Part shown: positions 1 to 7,698 of the stretch, piece by piece
Numbering within the stretch: position 1 is the first letter of the stretch
How the letters are laid out: each line of letters starts with the position of its first letter
Origin: JBDTRY01 sp039931435
GTDB lineage: Bacteria; Acidobacteriota; Thermoanaerobaculia; Gp7-AA8
Assembly (NCBI GenBank): GCA_039931435.1
Contig: JBDTRY010000069.1
Coordinates: forward strand, 1-15,803
Direction of reading: 5' to 3'
DNA: 15,803 bases
Position numbers and translations under genes: made by a program
Notes under the pieces: generated by a model
The model's input: the letters and a program-made list of their open reading frames with translations, nothing else
Database searches by the model: none
What the model was told of the DNA's origin: nothing

Positions 1-13
1 TCCACTGGGGTCC

Positions 14-34
14 CTCGCTCTCGCTCGGGATGAC
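14..34. repeat. Partial arm of dispersed foldback repeat
   Basis: The segment ends in a CTCGCTCGGGATGAC-like sequence. It resembles the right arm of the foldback repeat at 15624-15660, which ends in GCTCCCTCAAGGATGACA. It is probably the terminus of another copy lying mostly to the left of the window. The match is short and degenerate, so the call is tentative. Confidence 0.4.
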
Positions 35-96
35 GGCGCTCATAGTTTCTTCACTGCCGACCAACGAACTGTCCCACCACATTCAGTTCCTTTCCC

Positions 97-126
97 TTGC
101 TCCGCCTCACTCGCCGCTCATACACT
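97..126 (+). promoter_or_regulatory. Candidate eno promoter, possibly leaderless
   Basis: TACACT at 121-126 fits the TANNNT form of a -10 box and lies 7 nt before the enolase ATG at 134. TTGCTC at 97-102 is a weak -35 candidate at 18-bp spacing. No purine-rich Shine-Dalgarno precedes the ATG (the upstream bases are ACGGGCC). A transcript starting at or next to the A of the start codon would be leaderless. This is inferred from spacing alone. Confidence 0.3.
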
Positions 127-133
127 ACGGGCC

Positions 134-1414
134 ATGTACAAGATCACCGAAGTGTTCGCCCGGGAGATCTTCGATTCCCGCGGAAATCCCACCATCGAAG
201 TCGATGTCCTCCTCGACTCCGGCGCCCTCGGACGCGCCGCCGTTCCCTCCGGCGCCTCCACCGGCACCCGGGAAGCGCTGGAATTGCGCGACGGCGACAA
301 GAATCGTCTCTCCGGCAAAGGAGTGCTCAAGGCCGTGGCCCATGTCAACGAAGAGATCGCCGAGGAAATCGAGGGCATGGACGCACGCGAGCAGTCCATG
401 ATCGACCTGGTCATGAATGAGCTCGACGGCACAACGAACAAGGCCAAGCTCGGTGCCAACGCCATCCTCGGCGTTTCCCTGGCTGTAGCACGCGCCGCAG
501 CCGAGGCTTCCAGCCTTCCCCTCTTTCTCTACCTGGGCGGCGTCGGCGCACGGACCCTGCCCGTACCCATGATGAACGTGATCAACGGCGGAGCCCACGC
601 CGACAACAATCTCGACATCCAGGAATTCATGATCGTTCCGGCTGGCTTCGATTCGTTCTCGGAGGCGCTGCGGGCGGGCGTGGAGATCTTTCACACACTA
701 CGCAACATCCTCCACGATCGGAAGCTGGCCACGTCCGTCGGTGACGAAGGTGGTTTCGCCCCGAACCTCACGTCCAACGGCGAGGCTCTCGATCTCATCG
801 TCACTGCCATCGACAAAGCCGGATACAAGGCTGGGGAACAGATTTTCCTGGCCATCGACGCCGCCGCGTCCGAGTTCTACGAGAATTCAAAGTACGAGCT
901 GGCCGGCGACAGGAGCTCGCTGAGCAGCCCGGAAATGATCGAGTACTACCAGCAACTGAGAAAGAAATATCCCATCATCTCCATCGAAGACGGAATGGCT
1001 GAAGGCGACTGGGACGGCTGGGAGGCGATGACCAGGGCCATGGGGGAGGGCACGCAGATCGTCGGCGACGACATCTTCGTCACGAACCCCGAGATTTTCG
1101 CCAGAGGAATCTCACGGGGAATCGCCAACGCCATTCTGGTGAAGGTCAATCAGATCGGCACGCTCACCGAAACGTTCGAAGCGATCGAGATGGCCCGGCG
1201 TGCCGGTTACCGGGCCGTGATCTCGCACCGTTCCGGGGAAACGGAAGACTCGACCATCGCCGATCTGGCCGTGGCCAGCAACGCCGGACAGATCAAGACC
1301 GGTTCCGCCTCACGGAGTGACCGCATGGCCAAATACAACCAGTTGCTGCGCATTGAAGAAGAGCTGGGCGACGCGGCCCTGTTCGCGGGCAAGGCCATTT
1401 ACAAATCGCTGTGA
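134..1414 (+). CDS. eno: Enolase (phosphopyruvate hydratase)
   Basis: Cytosolic glycolytic enzyme that interconverts 2-phosphoglycerate and phosphoenolpyruvate; in other bacteria it can also be an RNA degradosome partner. The protein is 426 aa, the normal family length, and starts in the canonical way (MYKITEVFAREIFDSRGNP). The mobile active-site loop SGASTG lies near residues 38-44. By alignment to the known E. coli pattern, the Mg2+ ligands are Asp242, Glu285 (SIEDG) and Asp312 (GDDIFVTN). The catalytic candidates are Glu205 (VGDEGGFAP), Lys337 (LVKVNQIGT) and Lys388 (IKTGSASRSDR). The SHRSGETEDS signature is intact. All key residues are present, so the enzyme should be active. No strong ribosome binding site is visible before the ATG. 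Its 3' end overlaps the convergent minus-strand gene by 16 bp. It is not followed by the ftsB-type septum gene common next to eno in proteobacteria. Confidence 0.98.
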   Translation: MYKITEVFAREIFDSRGNPTIEVDVLLDSGALGRAAVPSGASTGTREALELRDGDKNRLSGKGVLKAVAHVNEEIAEEIEGMDAREQSMIDLVMNELDGTTNKAKLGANAILGVSLAVARAAAEASSLPLFLYLGGVGARTLPVPMMNVINGGAHADNNLDIQEFMIVPAGFDSFSEALRAGVEIFHTLRNILHDRKLATSVGDEGGFAPNLTSNGEALDLIVTAIDKAGYKAGEQIFLAIDAAASEFYENSKYELAGDRSSLSSPEMIEYYQQLRKKYPIISIEDGMAEGDWDGWEAMTRAMGEGTQIVGDDIFVTNPEIFARGISRGIANAILVKVNQIGTLTETFEAIEMARRAGYRAVISHRSGETEDSTIADLAVASNAGQIKTGSASRSDRMAKYNQLLRIEEELGDAALFAGKAIYKSL

Positions 1415-2166
1415 GAGTCACCGGCCAGGGCCGCAACAAGAAGTCTGGCGATTTCGGAGTAGGCCCCGCCGAAGTGATGCCCGCCATGCAAACGGATCAC
1501 CGTCGCCGAGCCTGCCGGAAGCCGGGAACAGAGGCTCTCCTCTTCCTCTGATCCGTAGATGCACGTTACGCCCACCCCGGTCAGACGGAGCATTTCAGGA
1601 ATGAGCTCGTAATTCTGAACCTGGATCTCATGCATCTGCCACCAGTGATGCGAATGGAGTTGCGCAGTCACCGCCGGATTGAGAAGGCCGATTCGCGAGA
1701 CTCGTGCGCGCGTCGCGGGCGAGAGCCGGTTCACAATGAGGGGAAGGGCATCCGCTCCACGCGAGTATCCAACAAGCAGAACCCGCTTCTTTCCGAGCGC
1801 GCGCAGGGAATGATCGATGAGAGCCTCCATGTCGCAGGCTGTCTCTGCCGGGCTGCGGGGGTTCGAGAAATATACATTCGAGAGGAATCCCACCACCGGC
1901 AGGCCCGCCGCATTCAGCCCGTCGGATATTCGCTGATCGATTCTCCGCCACCCTCCGTCGCCGGAGAGGAAGATCACCAGGTTGTCCGAGTTGCCGGTCG
2001 CTGACCGTTCGACCAGGGGAAGGCCGGAAAGCGGTTGCTGCCGGCAGCTCCCCGGGTCCACTTCTCCGGCGGCCGCGATCGACGGCACGGACATGGTGTC
2101 CCGGCCCGAGCATTGAAGCATCGCCGCGGCAATGAGCAGTGCTGCAGCAAAACGCGATCGCTTCAT
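1399..2166 (-). CDS. AcvB/VirJ-family aminoacyl-phosphatidylglycerol hydrolase, paralogue B
   Basis: Predicted exported alpha/beta hydrolase of the VirJ family (255 aa). Characterised family members (Agrobacterium AcvB, Pseudomonas PA0919) remove the amino acid from Lys-PG or Ala-PG in the periplasm. The hydrophobic N-terminus (residues 6-18) is a signal sequence. Cys19 follows MLQ, which is not a proper lipobox, so lipidation is uncertain. Family motifs are SGDGGW at 68-73, the nucleophile elbow GYSRG with Ser135, a Cys202/Cys213 pair bracketing the acidic YGSEEEE stretch, and the C-terminal GHHFGG with His230/His231. Compared with the paralogue upstream, the usual YFW is YFS (99-101), so the substrate pocket may differ. 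The ATG overlaps the previous gene's stop as ATGA, indicating translational coupling in the mprF operon. The stop lies 16 bp inside the eno coding region on the opposite strand. The family call is firm; the substrate is inferred. Confidence 0.88.
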   Translation of the reverse strand: MKRSRFAAALLIAAAMLQCSGRDTMSVPSIAAAGEVDPGSCRQQPLSGLPLVERSATGNSDNLVIFLSGDGGWRRIDQRISDGLNAAGLPVVGFLSNVYFSNPRSPAETACDMEALIDHSLRALGKKRVLLVGYSRGADALPLIVNRLSPATRARVSRIGLLNPAVTAQLHSHHWWQMHEIQVQNYELIPEMLRLTGVGVTCIYGSEEEESLCSRLPAGSATVIRLHGGHHFGGAYSEIARLLVAALAGDSHSDL

Positions 2167-2864
2167 TGCGCCGCTCGCGCATCCGAACGGATGGAATCTG
2201 CAAGAAAGGTGTAGTCGCCGCCGAAATGATGCTTGCCCCTCAGCTCGATCTTCTTCACCAGCCGGTCATCGACAACTTTGCAGAGGCTGTCTTTTTCCTC
2301 GATGCCGAAAAAGCAGTCCATGCGCCGCCCGCGAAGTTTCTCGAGCTCGGGGGCGATGGGCATTCCCGATCCGGAATCGCTCAACCAGTCGCTGACATGA
2401 AACTCGAACTGGACCCTGGTACCGGGACCGAGCAGGGCAATCAGCCTGACTCGCGCCAGGAGATCCGGAGGAAGGCGGGTGATGAGGAACGGCAGAACGT
2501 CCGCTCCGCGGGAGTAGCCGACGAGGATGATTCGCTCGCTGCCCCAGGATTGCAGATAGTAACGGAGCAGCCGCTCCAGGTCGTGCGAAGCACCATCGGG
2601 CGTCCGCGCTTTCCAGAAGTATTGCAGTGAGTTCACACCCACCACCGCCATGCCCTTCGAGGCAAGAGATGTTGCGATGGAGCGGTCGATCGTTGCCCAG
2701 CCGCCGTCTCCCGAATAGAGAATCACAAGATCTCCGGTCGACGACGAAGTCGCAGGTAACTCCACGAGTGGCAGATCCAGCGGGGCGCTCTGTGCGTGCA
2801 CCGTGCCCTGCAGGCTGGAGGAGGAGAGCAGAAACGCCATCAATGCAGTCAGCGCCCAGCTCAC
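2163..2864 (-). CDS. AcvB/VirJ-family aminoacyl-phosphatidylglycerol hydrolase, paralogue A
   Basis: Second VirJ-family serine hydrolase (233 aa), predicted periplasmic. An N-terminal signal peptide ends near VHA-QS (about residue 24). The motifs are textbook for the family: YSGDGGW at 50-56, the QYFWKARTP segment at 81-89, GYSRGADVLPF with nucleophile Ser118, a Cys184/Cys195 pair around FFGIEEKDSL, and KHHFGGDY with His212/His213. It starts with GTG, and GTGA overlaps the TGA stop of mprF, so translation is very likely coupled to the lipid synthase. Known relatives hydrolyse Lys-PG or Ala-PG and are typically encoded beside an MprF or LpiA homologue, as here. It keeps the family consensus better than the downstream paralogue, so it is the more likely of the two to be the standard hydrolase. 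The amino acid specificity cannot be read from the sequence. Confidence 0.9.
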   Translation of the reverse strand: MSWALTALMAFLLSSSSLQGTVHAQSAPLDLPLVELPATSSSTGDLVILYSGDGGWATIDRSIATSLASKGMAVVGVNSLQYFWKARTPDGASHDLERLLRYYLQSWGSERIILVGYSRGADVLPFLITRLPPDLLARVRLIALLGPGTRVQFEFHVSDWLSDSGSGMPIAPELEKLRGRRMDCFFGIEEKDSLCKVVDDRLVKKIELRGKHHFGGDYTFLADSIRSDARAAQ

Positions 2865-5485
2865 TTCGAGACCACCCCCTTCAGATTTCCGGAGATCAGC
2901 GAGGCCACGTTGGCCAGCACCCGTGGCAGAGCGAGCCCCCGTGGGGCGGCGATATAAACTGGCTGCCAGACCGGGTCGAACTTTTCCTTATAGGTTCGCA
3001 GGCCCTGGAAGTTGTAGAAATATTCGCCGTGGTGAAAGGCCAGTGCCGCCAGGCGGTTCCAGACCGGACCGAGAGACCTTCGCTCCAGTCCCGACAGCGG
3101 AGCCATTCCGAGGTTGAACCAGGCATAACCCTGGTCCCGCCCCCACTGGATCAATTCCAGGAACAGAAAGTCCATGACCCCGGGGGGCGCATCATTCCTG
3201 TGCCGCATCAGATCGATGGACAACTCTACCTTTTCCGCGCCGAGCCAGACATTTGCGAAGGCGATGATTTCTCCGTCCCTGCGGATTACGGCAGCCGGAA
3301 ACCAGCGCAGATACTCCTCGTCGAAATATCCGAGGGAAAAGCGCTTCTCGCGCGTGTTCTTCTGGGCCAGCCACTCGTCAGAAATCCGCCGGAAGACAGG
3401 GAGCAGGGGCTCGAGTTCCTCGCGGGGAATGATGGTGAAGGAAAGTCCTTCGGCCTCCAGCTTCCGATGAGACTTACGCAGCGTCTTCCTGCTTCCGCCA
3501 TCGAGAGTAAAGGATGCCAGGGGGATTCTGCCTTCCTCCCCCACCTTCAGAAACGACAACCCCAGTTCGATATAGAGGGGAAGGTTTCCCGCTCCGATCT
3601 CGTAAAAGACCGTGTAGCCGACATGGCGGTCGCTCATTTCCCTCAACTTCCACGCCAGCTCGGCCTGATCTGCCGGCGGACCCACCGGATCTCCCATCGA
3701 AACCCAGGTCCTGCCCTCGATGTCGAACATCAGGAATCCATTACCGCTTGCACTGAAGAGCAACGGCTTGTCTCCGAGAAGGGCGAGGTTCGCCGTCGTT
3801 GTCCGCGACCGTTCCACGATGGAACGGGCTTTCAGCAGGTCCTCCTCGGTGGGAAGGGCCGGTTCGGGAATGGCCGGTTGAAGGAGTTTGGCCACGGAGA
3901 ACCACAGCGCCACGGCCAGTGCTCCGACGCTGGCACGCACAAAACGGGGCGCATTCCCGAAAAGGCTGAAGTGCCACCAGAGGTCAGCCGAGTAGCCCAC
4001 GTGCTTGTAGGAGAAGAAGCCGAGCAGAATCGACGACGAAACTACAAGAACGATCGCCAGCGTCCATCCTGGGGTGAACGGCTCGTTCACCAGCGATGCC
4101 TTGCGGTAGAAATGGCGGTGACAAGGCAGGATCGCGGCCAGCATCACGGCGAGGACAATCGCTTCCTCGTAGTCCAGACCCTTAAAAAGCGACAAGACGA
4201 TTCCGCCGGCGAGAAGAATGATGGAAAGAACGTAAGCAGCATCGAGCCTGCGCTGCAGACCGCGGGAGAGGATGAGCAGGCCTACTCCGGCTACGCTTCC
4301 GAGAAAATGCGAGACCTCGACGATCGAGAGCGGTACCAGATCATCCAGCCAGTTCAGCCGTCCCCGCACTCCCGGTGTCGCTCCCGAAAACAGGAGAATG
4401 GCACCGCCCGCAAAAATGGTGATCGAGAGAATCTGGGGGACGACGATCGGAAAGGAAACGGCCAGGAACCGTCCTGCACGCTGAAGTCCCTCGCGACGTC
4501 GGGCCAGTTCGTAGAAGCCGAGGAGGAGCGACGCCAGCAGCAGCGGAAGCAGATAGTAAATGGCGCGGTACACGACAATCGAGGCAAGAAGTACCGGAGT
4601 ACTCACGGTCCCCGAGAGGAGCAGCAGAATTACAGCTTCGAACACGCCGACGCCGCCCGGAAGATTACTGACCAGACCCGCAACCTGAGCGAGTAGAAAC
4701 ACGGTTACGAACCTGGGGAAGCTCACGCTTACCGAAAAAGGCAGCACCGCGTACAGCACTCCGGCGGCAATGACCCAGTCCAGAGGGGCCAGACAAACCT
4801 GGGCCAGCACGATCTTCGGCGAGGGCATGGGGAAATCCCAGGAACCGATACGCAACGGCCGGCGCCGCATCGTCACGACGCTCAGGTAGAGGATCGGATA
4901 GACAAGCAGCACGAGACCAAAGATCCTGGCCGTATGGAACGGAAGGCCCGCCATTCTGGGGATCGGCAGCGGTTCGAGAATGAAACTTACTCCACTGACG
5001 AGACTCATGCCCAGCCAGAACGTGACCACGGTGAATCCGATCAGCCGCGCCACCTGAAGGGCGGACAGTCCCCAGGAGGAGTAGAGCCGGTAGCGAAGCG
5101 AACTACCAACCAGCCCTGACAGTCCCATATTGTTGTTGAAGGCATAGTTGACGAAGGAGGCCAGCCCGAGCCGCTGGTAGGACAACCTGCTGCCGACATA
5201 GCGAATGGCCAGGAAGTCGTATCCGGTGAGTACGAAGTAACTCAGGAAAGTGAGAAGGATGGCCTTAACGATGTTTCCGGAGGGAAGACTCTCGAGAGCG
5301 CGAAGAATCTGGTGATAGTTGTAGGCCTCGAGTTTCCGGTAAAGGATCCAGGCAGAGATCCCGAATAGAATGGTGGCGAGGAGCGGGCCGAGGACGGACA
5401 GACGTTTTCCGATCGCACCCTGGAACCCCTCCGGAGAGGATCCCGCGACCCGTAGTAATGCCGGCTCTGGAACAATCTCACTCAC
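2861..5485 (-). CDS. mprF: Phosphatidylglycerol aminoacyltransferase/flippase MprF
   Basis: Integral inner-membrane protein (874 aa) that transfers an amino acid, typically lysine, from aminoacyl-tRNA to phosphatidylglycerol and flips the product. This lowers negative surface charge and raises resistance to cationic peptides. The N-terminal roughly 540 residues hold many hydrophobic helices, with the flippase-type segment NNNMGLSGLVGSSLRYRLY near residues 117-136. The C-terminal DUF2156/GNAT-like catalytic domain runs from about 550 to 855. It contains KTLRKSHRKL (about 665), KRFSLGYFDEEYL (about 705), a DLMRHRNDAPPGVMDF segment (about 760), FNLGMAPLSG (about 790) and NFQGLRTYKEKFDPVW (about 825). 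The start is GTG; an in-frame TGA a short distance upstream rules out a much longer start, and the ribosome site is weak. Length and motifs match full-length bifunctional MprF. It leads an operon with two VirJ-type hydrolases and diverges from a two-component system. Whether it makes Lys-PG, Ala-PG or another form is unknown. Confidence 0.95.
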   Translation of the reverse strand: MSEIVPEPALLRVAGSSPEGFQGAIGKRLSVLGPLLATILFGISAWILYRKLEAYNYHQILRALESLPSGNIVKAILLTFLSYFVLTGYDFLAIRYVGSRLSYQRLGLASFVNYAFNNNMGLSGLVGSSLRYRLYSSWGLSALQVARLIGFTVVTFWLGMSLVSGVSFILEPLPIPRMAGLPFHTARIFGLVLLVYPILYLSVVTMRRRPLRIGSWDFPMPSPKIVLAQVCLAPLDWVIAAGVLYAVLPFSVSVSFPRFVTVFLLAQVAGLVSNLPGGVGVFEAVILLLLSGTVSTPVLLASIVVYRAIYYLLPLLLASLLLGFYELARRREGLQRAGRFLAVSFPIVVPQILSITIFAGGAILLFSGATPGVRGRLNWLDDLVPLSIVEVSHFLGSVAGVGLLILSRGLQRRLDAAYVLSIILLAGGIVLSLFKGLDYEEAIVLAVMLAAILPCHRHFYRKASLVNEPFTPGWTLAIVLVVSSSILLGFFSYKHVGYSADLWWHFSLFGNAPRFVRASVGALAVALWFSVAKLLQPAIPEPALPTEEDLLKARSIVERSRTTTANLALLGDKPLLFSASGNGFLMFDIEGRTWVSMGDPVGPPADQAELAWKLREMSDRHVGYTVFYEIGAGNLPLYIELGLSFLKVGEEGRIPLASFTLDGGSRKTLRKSHRKLEAEGLSFTIIPREELEPLLPVFRRISDEWLAQKNTREKRFSLGYFDEEYLRWFPAAVIRRDGEIIAFANVWLGAEKVELSIDLMRHRNDAPPGVMDFLFLELIQWGRDQGYAWFNLGMAPLSGLERRSLGPVWNRLAALAFHHGEYFYNFQGLRTYKEKFDPVWQPVYIAAPRGLALPRVLANVASLISGNLKGVVSK

Positions 5486-5555
5486 GTTGGCAATTGTCCG
5501 TGATGCAAGATGACACGGTCATGAATATTCGCAAAGCTCAGGCGAGGGCTCATCC
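5486..5555. promoter_or_regulatory. Divergent promoter region between mprF operon and two-component system
   Basis: This 70-bp spacer must hold the promoters of both divergent transcription units. A dyad CCGTG-N11-CACGG spans 5498-5518, and an 8-bp palindrome GAATATTC lies at 5523-5530. Either could be an operator, for example for the neighbouring response regulator, but no clear direct-repeat OmpR/PhoB box is evident. GCGAGGG at 5542-5548 is the ribosome binding site of the response regulator, 7 nt before its ATG. Confidence 0.5.
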
Positions 5556-6224
5556 ATGCGCGCGCTGATTCTCGAGGATGACGAACGGCTTCGAGGAAGC
5601 CTGAGCCGTGCCCTGACGCGAACCGGACTGGCCTGCGATGAGGCAGCGACGATCGCAGAGGCAGAGGAATTGCTCGACCTGCATTCCTACGACCTGCTTC
5701 TGCTCGACCGGCGTGTATCGGATGGCGACGGTCTCTCGCTCTGCACTCGAGCGCGCCGTAATGGCTTTGCCAACTCCATCCTGATGGTCACGGCCATGGA
5801 CGACTCCCACTCCACCGTCGAGGGCCTGGCCGAGGGAGCCGACGACTACATTGGCAAGCCCTTCGATCTGGATGTGCTCGAAGCGCGGGTGAAGGCTCTC
5901 ATGCGCCGGAACGAAAGGCGTCCGACCACGGAACTGGTGGTGGGCGATCTCGTTCTCAATCCCTGGAAACGTTCCGTTCTCTGCAACGGATCAGCGCTAC
6001 CACTCACGGCGCGGGAGTTTCGCATTCTGGAGACGATGATGCGCGCGCCGGACGCCATCATCTCGCGCGAGGATCTTCTCGAGCACGCCTGGGGCGAGCG
6101 CGAAGAGCCGATGAGCAACACGGTGGATGTTCTCATCGGGCGCCTGCGTAAGAAGATCGATGTCGCGGGATCCTCCGCAAAAATCGAAACCGTCCGCGGA
6201 ATGGGCTATCGCGTGCGCGCCTGA
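5556..6224 (+). CDS. OmpR/PhoB-family response regulator
   Basis: Cytoplasmic DNA-binding response regulator of a two-component system (222 aa). The receiver domain covers about residues 1-115: acidic pocket Glu7/Asp8/Asp9, phospho-acceptor Asp51, switch Thr79 and conserved Lys101 in GKPF. The winged-helix output domain covers about 125-222, with the typical LTAREFRILE, ISREDLLEHAW and ending IETVRGMGYRVRA. The position four residues after Asp51, usually Pro (LPDGDG), is Ser55 here (VSDGDG), a mild deviation. The start has a good ribosome site (GAGGG, 7-nt spacing). The sensor kinase gene begins 5 nt after the stop, so the two form one transcription unit. The layout resembles PmrA/QseB/PhoP-like regulators of surface properties. 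The divergent mprF operon is a plausible target, but this is inferred from position only. Confidence 0.95.
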   Translation: MRALILEDDERLRGSLSRALTRTGLACDEAATIAEAEELLDLHSYDLLLLDRRVSDGDGLSLCTRARRNGFANSILMVTAMDDSHSTVEGLAEGADDYIGKPFDLDVLEARVKALMRRNERRPTTELVVGDLVLNPWKRSVLCNGSALPLTAREFRILETMMRAPDAIISREDLLEHAWGEREEPMSNTVDVLIGRLRKKIDVAGSSAKIETVRGMGYRVRA

Positions 6225-6229
6225 CGGCC

Positions 6230-7675
6230 ATGCTCCGCTTCCAGAAAGCCCAGACACGGATCGCCATACCCGGGGCGCTCGCCTCCATGGTTTTCCTGGC
6301 CCTTCTTGCGCTGCTGATGCGCACCACGATTCGCAGCCTGACGTTCGCGGAAATAGACGAGGAGCTGAGAACTCTTTCCACCGCGATCGGATCCGACCTG
6401 GAGTTGCAGGGAATCGAGCAACTGGACCACAGCGCCCTTCGCGCCGGGATGGAGTCCAACCTTCTGGAGTTCCGCCTCGAGAATCACTCCGCAATTCTCT
6501 TCAGCGGCGCGCGCCTGATCGCAAAGAGCGGCGACCTGGCAGTACTGCACTCGCCCGCCGCCCTCATCCATCTGCAGGGGCGCAACGAACTCCCGTTCAC
6601 TGCAGTGGAACCATTCAGCGGCCGCGGCCGTCTGTCCCGCTTCCGCGTCCTTCACCTGGGCGGAAAGGCAGACGGCACCTCTCTGGTCATCTTCCGATCA
6701 ATCGGCAGTACGGAACGTGCCCTGGAACGGCTCGACGCGGGCCTCGTGGGTTTCGTGATTCTCAGTTTCCTGGGCACTGCTGCCATCCTGGCGCTGGCCG
6801 TTCAGCGGGCGTTGCGCCCCGTCGAAGAAGTCACACGGGTCGCCGAAAAAGTGGAGGCCACGGATCTATCCGGACGCATCACCGGTGTGGTAGGTGGCGG
6901 GATCGAGTTCCAGCGCCTGGCCGCCGTGATCAACTCCTTGTTCGATCGGCTGCAGCAGGCATTCGAATCGCAACAACGTCTGATCGCCGACGCAGCACAT
7001 GAATTGAAAACACCAACCGCCGTCATCGTCGCTGAAGCCCAGGAAGCCATGCGGCCGGAAACCCCGGAGCCGGTCCGCCAGGAACTGATCGAAAGCATCA
7101 ATCGCGCCGCGCGCTCCATGGCCCGGGAGGTCGACGATCTGCTTACGCTGGCAAGGGGTGAGACGGCTCAGGGGCGAGCAACGGGTCTGGACCTGGCCGA
7201 CGTTGCCCAGGAGGCGATGTCGAGTGCCCAACCGCTGGCGGACCGCCGGGCGGTGTCCCTGACGCTGGCCGGTTCCGGCGAAGCGCCGGTCCGCGGTGAC
7301 GAATCGATGGTCCTGCGCATGGCAACAAACGTCCTTTCAAACGCCATCCTCTATTCGAGCCCGGGCGGCGATGTCGAAATTCGAACCGGCAACAGCCAGG
7401 GCATGAGCTGGATCGAAATCTCGGACCGGGGGCCGGGCCTCTCCCAGTCCGACAGCGCCGCGATCTTCGGACGATTCGTCAGGCTTCCCTTCGCCCGCGA
7501 AAGAAACCCGGAGGGCTCAGGTCTTGGCCTGGCCATCGTCGATCAGGTCGTTCGCTCCCATCACGGCCAGATTGTCATCAGCCCGCGTTCCGGAGGAGGT
7601 TCGGTGTTTCGAATCGCTTTTCCGGAATCTCTCCCCACGGCAGGAGCCGAAGCCGGAGGCCTCGGCCGTACATAG
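6230..7675 (+). CDS. Sensor histidine kinase, cognate partner of the upstream regulator
   Basis: Inner-membrane sensor kinase (481 aa). TM1 lies near residues 12-33 and a periplasmic sensor region spans about 35-165 with no recognised domain. TM2 is near 167-190, followed by a HAMP linker (RPVEEVTRVAEK...DLSGRI). The HisKA dimerisation motif ADAAHELKTP has phospho-acceptor His257. The HATPase_c domain has an N box (NVLSNAILY, Asn367/Asn371), a G1 box (DRGPGL, Asp399) and a G2 box (GSGLGLAIV, from about Gly429). All catalytic boxes are intact. The ATG lies 5 nt beyond the regulator stop without its own strong ribosome site, which suggests coupled translation. The architecture matches short-loop EnvZ/PmrB/QseC-like kinases that sense envelope conditions. 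Signal and targets are unknown. It converges on the following minus-strand gene with a 15-bp gap. Confidence 0.95.
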   Translation: MLRFQKAQTRIAIPGALASMVFLALLALLMRTTIRSLTFAEIDEELRTLSTAIGSDLELQGIEQLDHSALRAGMESNLLEFRLENHSAILFSGARLIAKSGDLAVLHSPAALIHLQGRNELPFTAVEPFSGRGRLSRFRVLHLGGKADGTSLVIFRSIGSTERALERLDAGLVGFVILSFLGTAAILALAVQRALRPVEEVTRVAEKVEATDLSGRITGVVGGGIEFQRLAAVINSLFDRLQQAFESQQRLIADAAHELKTPTAVIVAEAQEAMRPETPEPVRQELIESINRAARSMAREVDDLLTLARGETAQGRATGLDLADVAQEAMSSAQPLADRRAVSLTLAGSGEAPVRGDESMVLRMATNVLSNAILYSSPGGDVEIRTGNSQGMSWIEISDRGPGLSQSDSAAIFGRFVRLPFARERNPEGSGLGLAIVDQVVRSHHGQIVISPRSGGGSVFRIAFPESLPTAGAEAGGLGRT

Positions 7676-7680
7676 GAAGG

Positions 7681-7698
7681 AGCAGTTACGTCACTGCT
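7681..7698. terminator. Possible short bidirectional hairpin between convergent genes
   Basis: AGCAGT at 7681-7686 pairs with ACTGCT at 7693-7698 around a 6-nt loop. It sits where the kinase gene and the convergent small gene end and overlaps the latter's stop. Only TTT follows on the plus strand, so it is a weak candidate for an intrinsic terminator. Confidence 0.2.

Noticed and set aside
2627..4696. 689-aa plus-strand ORF antisense to mprF
   Set aside because: It lies entirely opposite the mprF operon, mostly mprF itself. Its translation is rich in Arg, Gln and Pro with no recognisable domain, and mprF has full-length family motifs. High GC commonly leaves long antisense frames open.
6127..7002. 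291-aa plus-strand ORF overlapping the kinase
   Set aside because: It is out of frame with both two-component genes, very rich in Arg, Pro and Gly, and has no domain.
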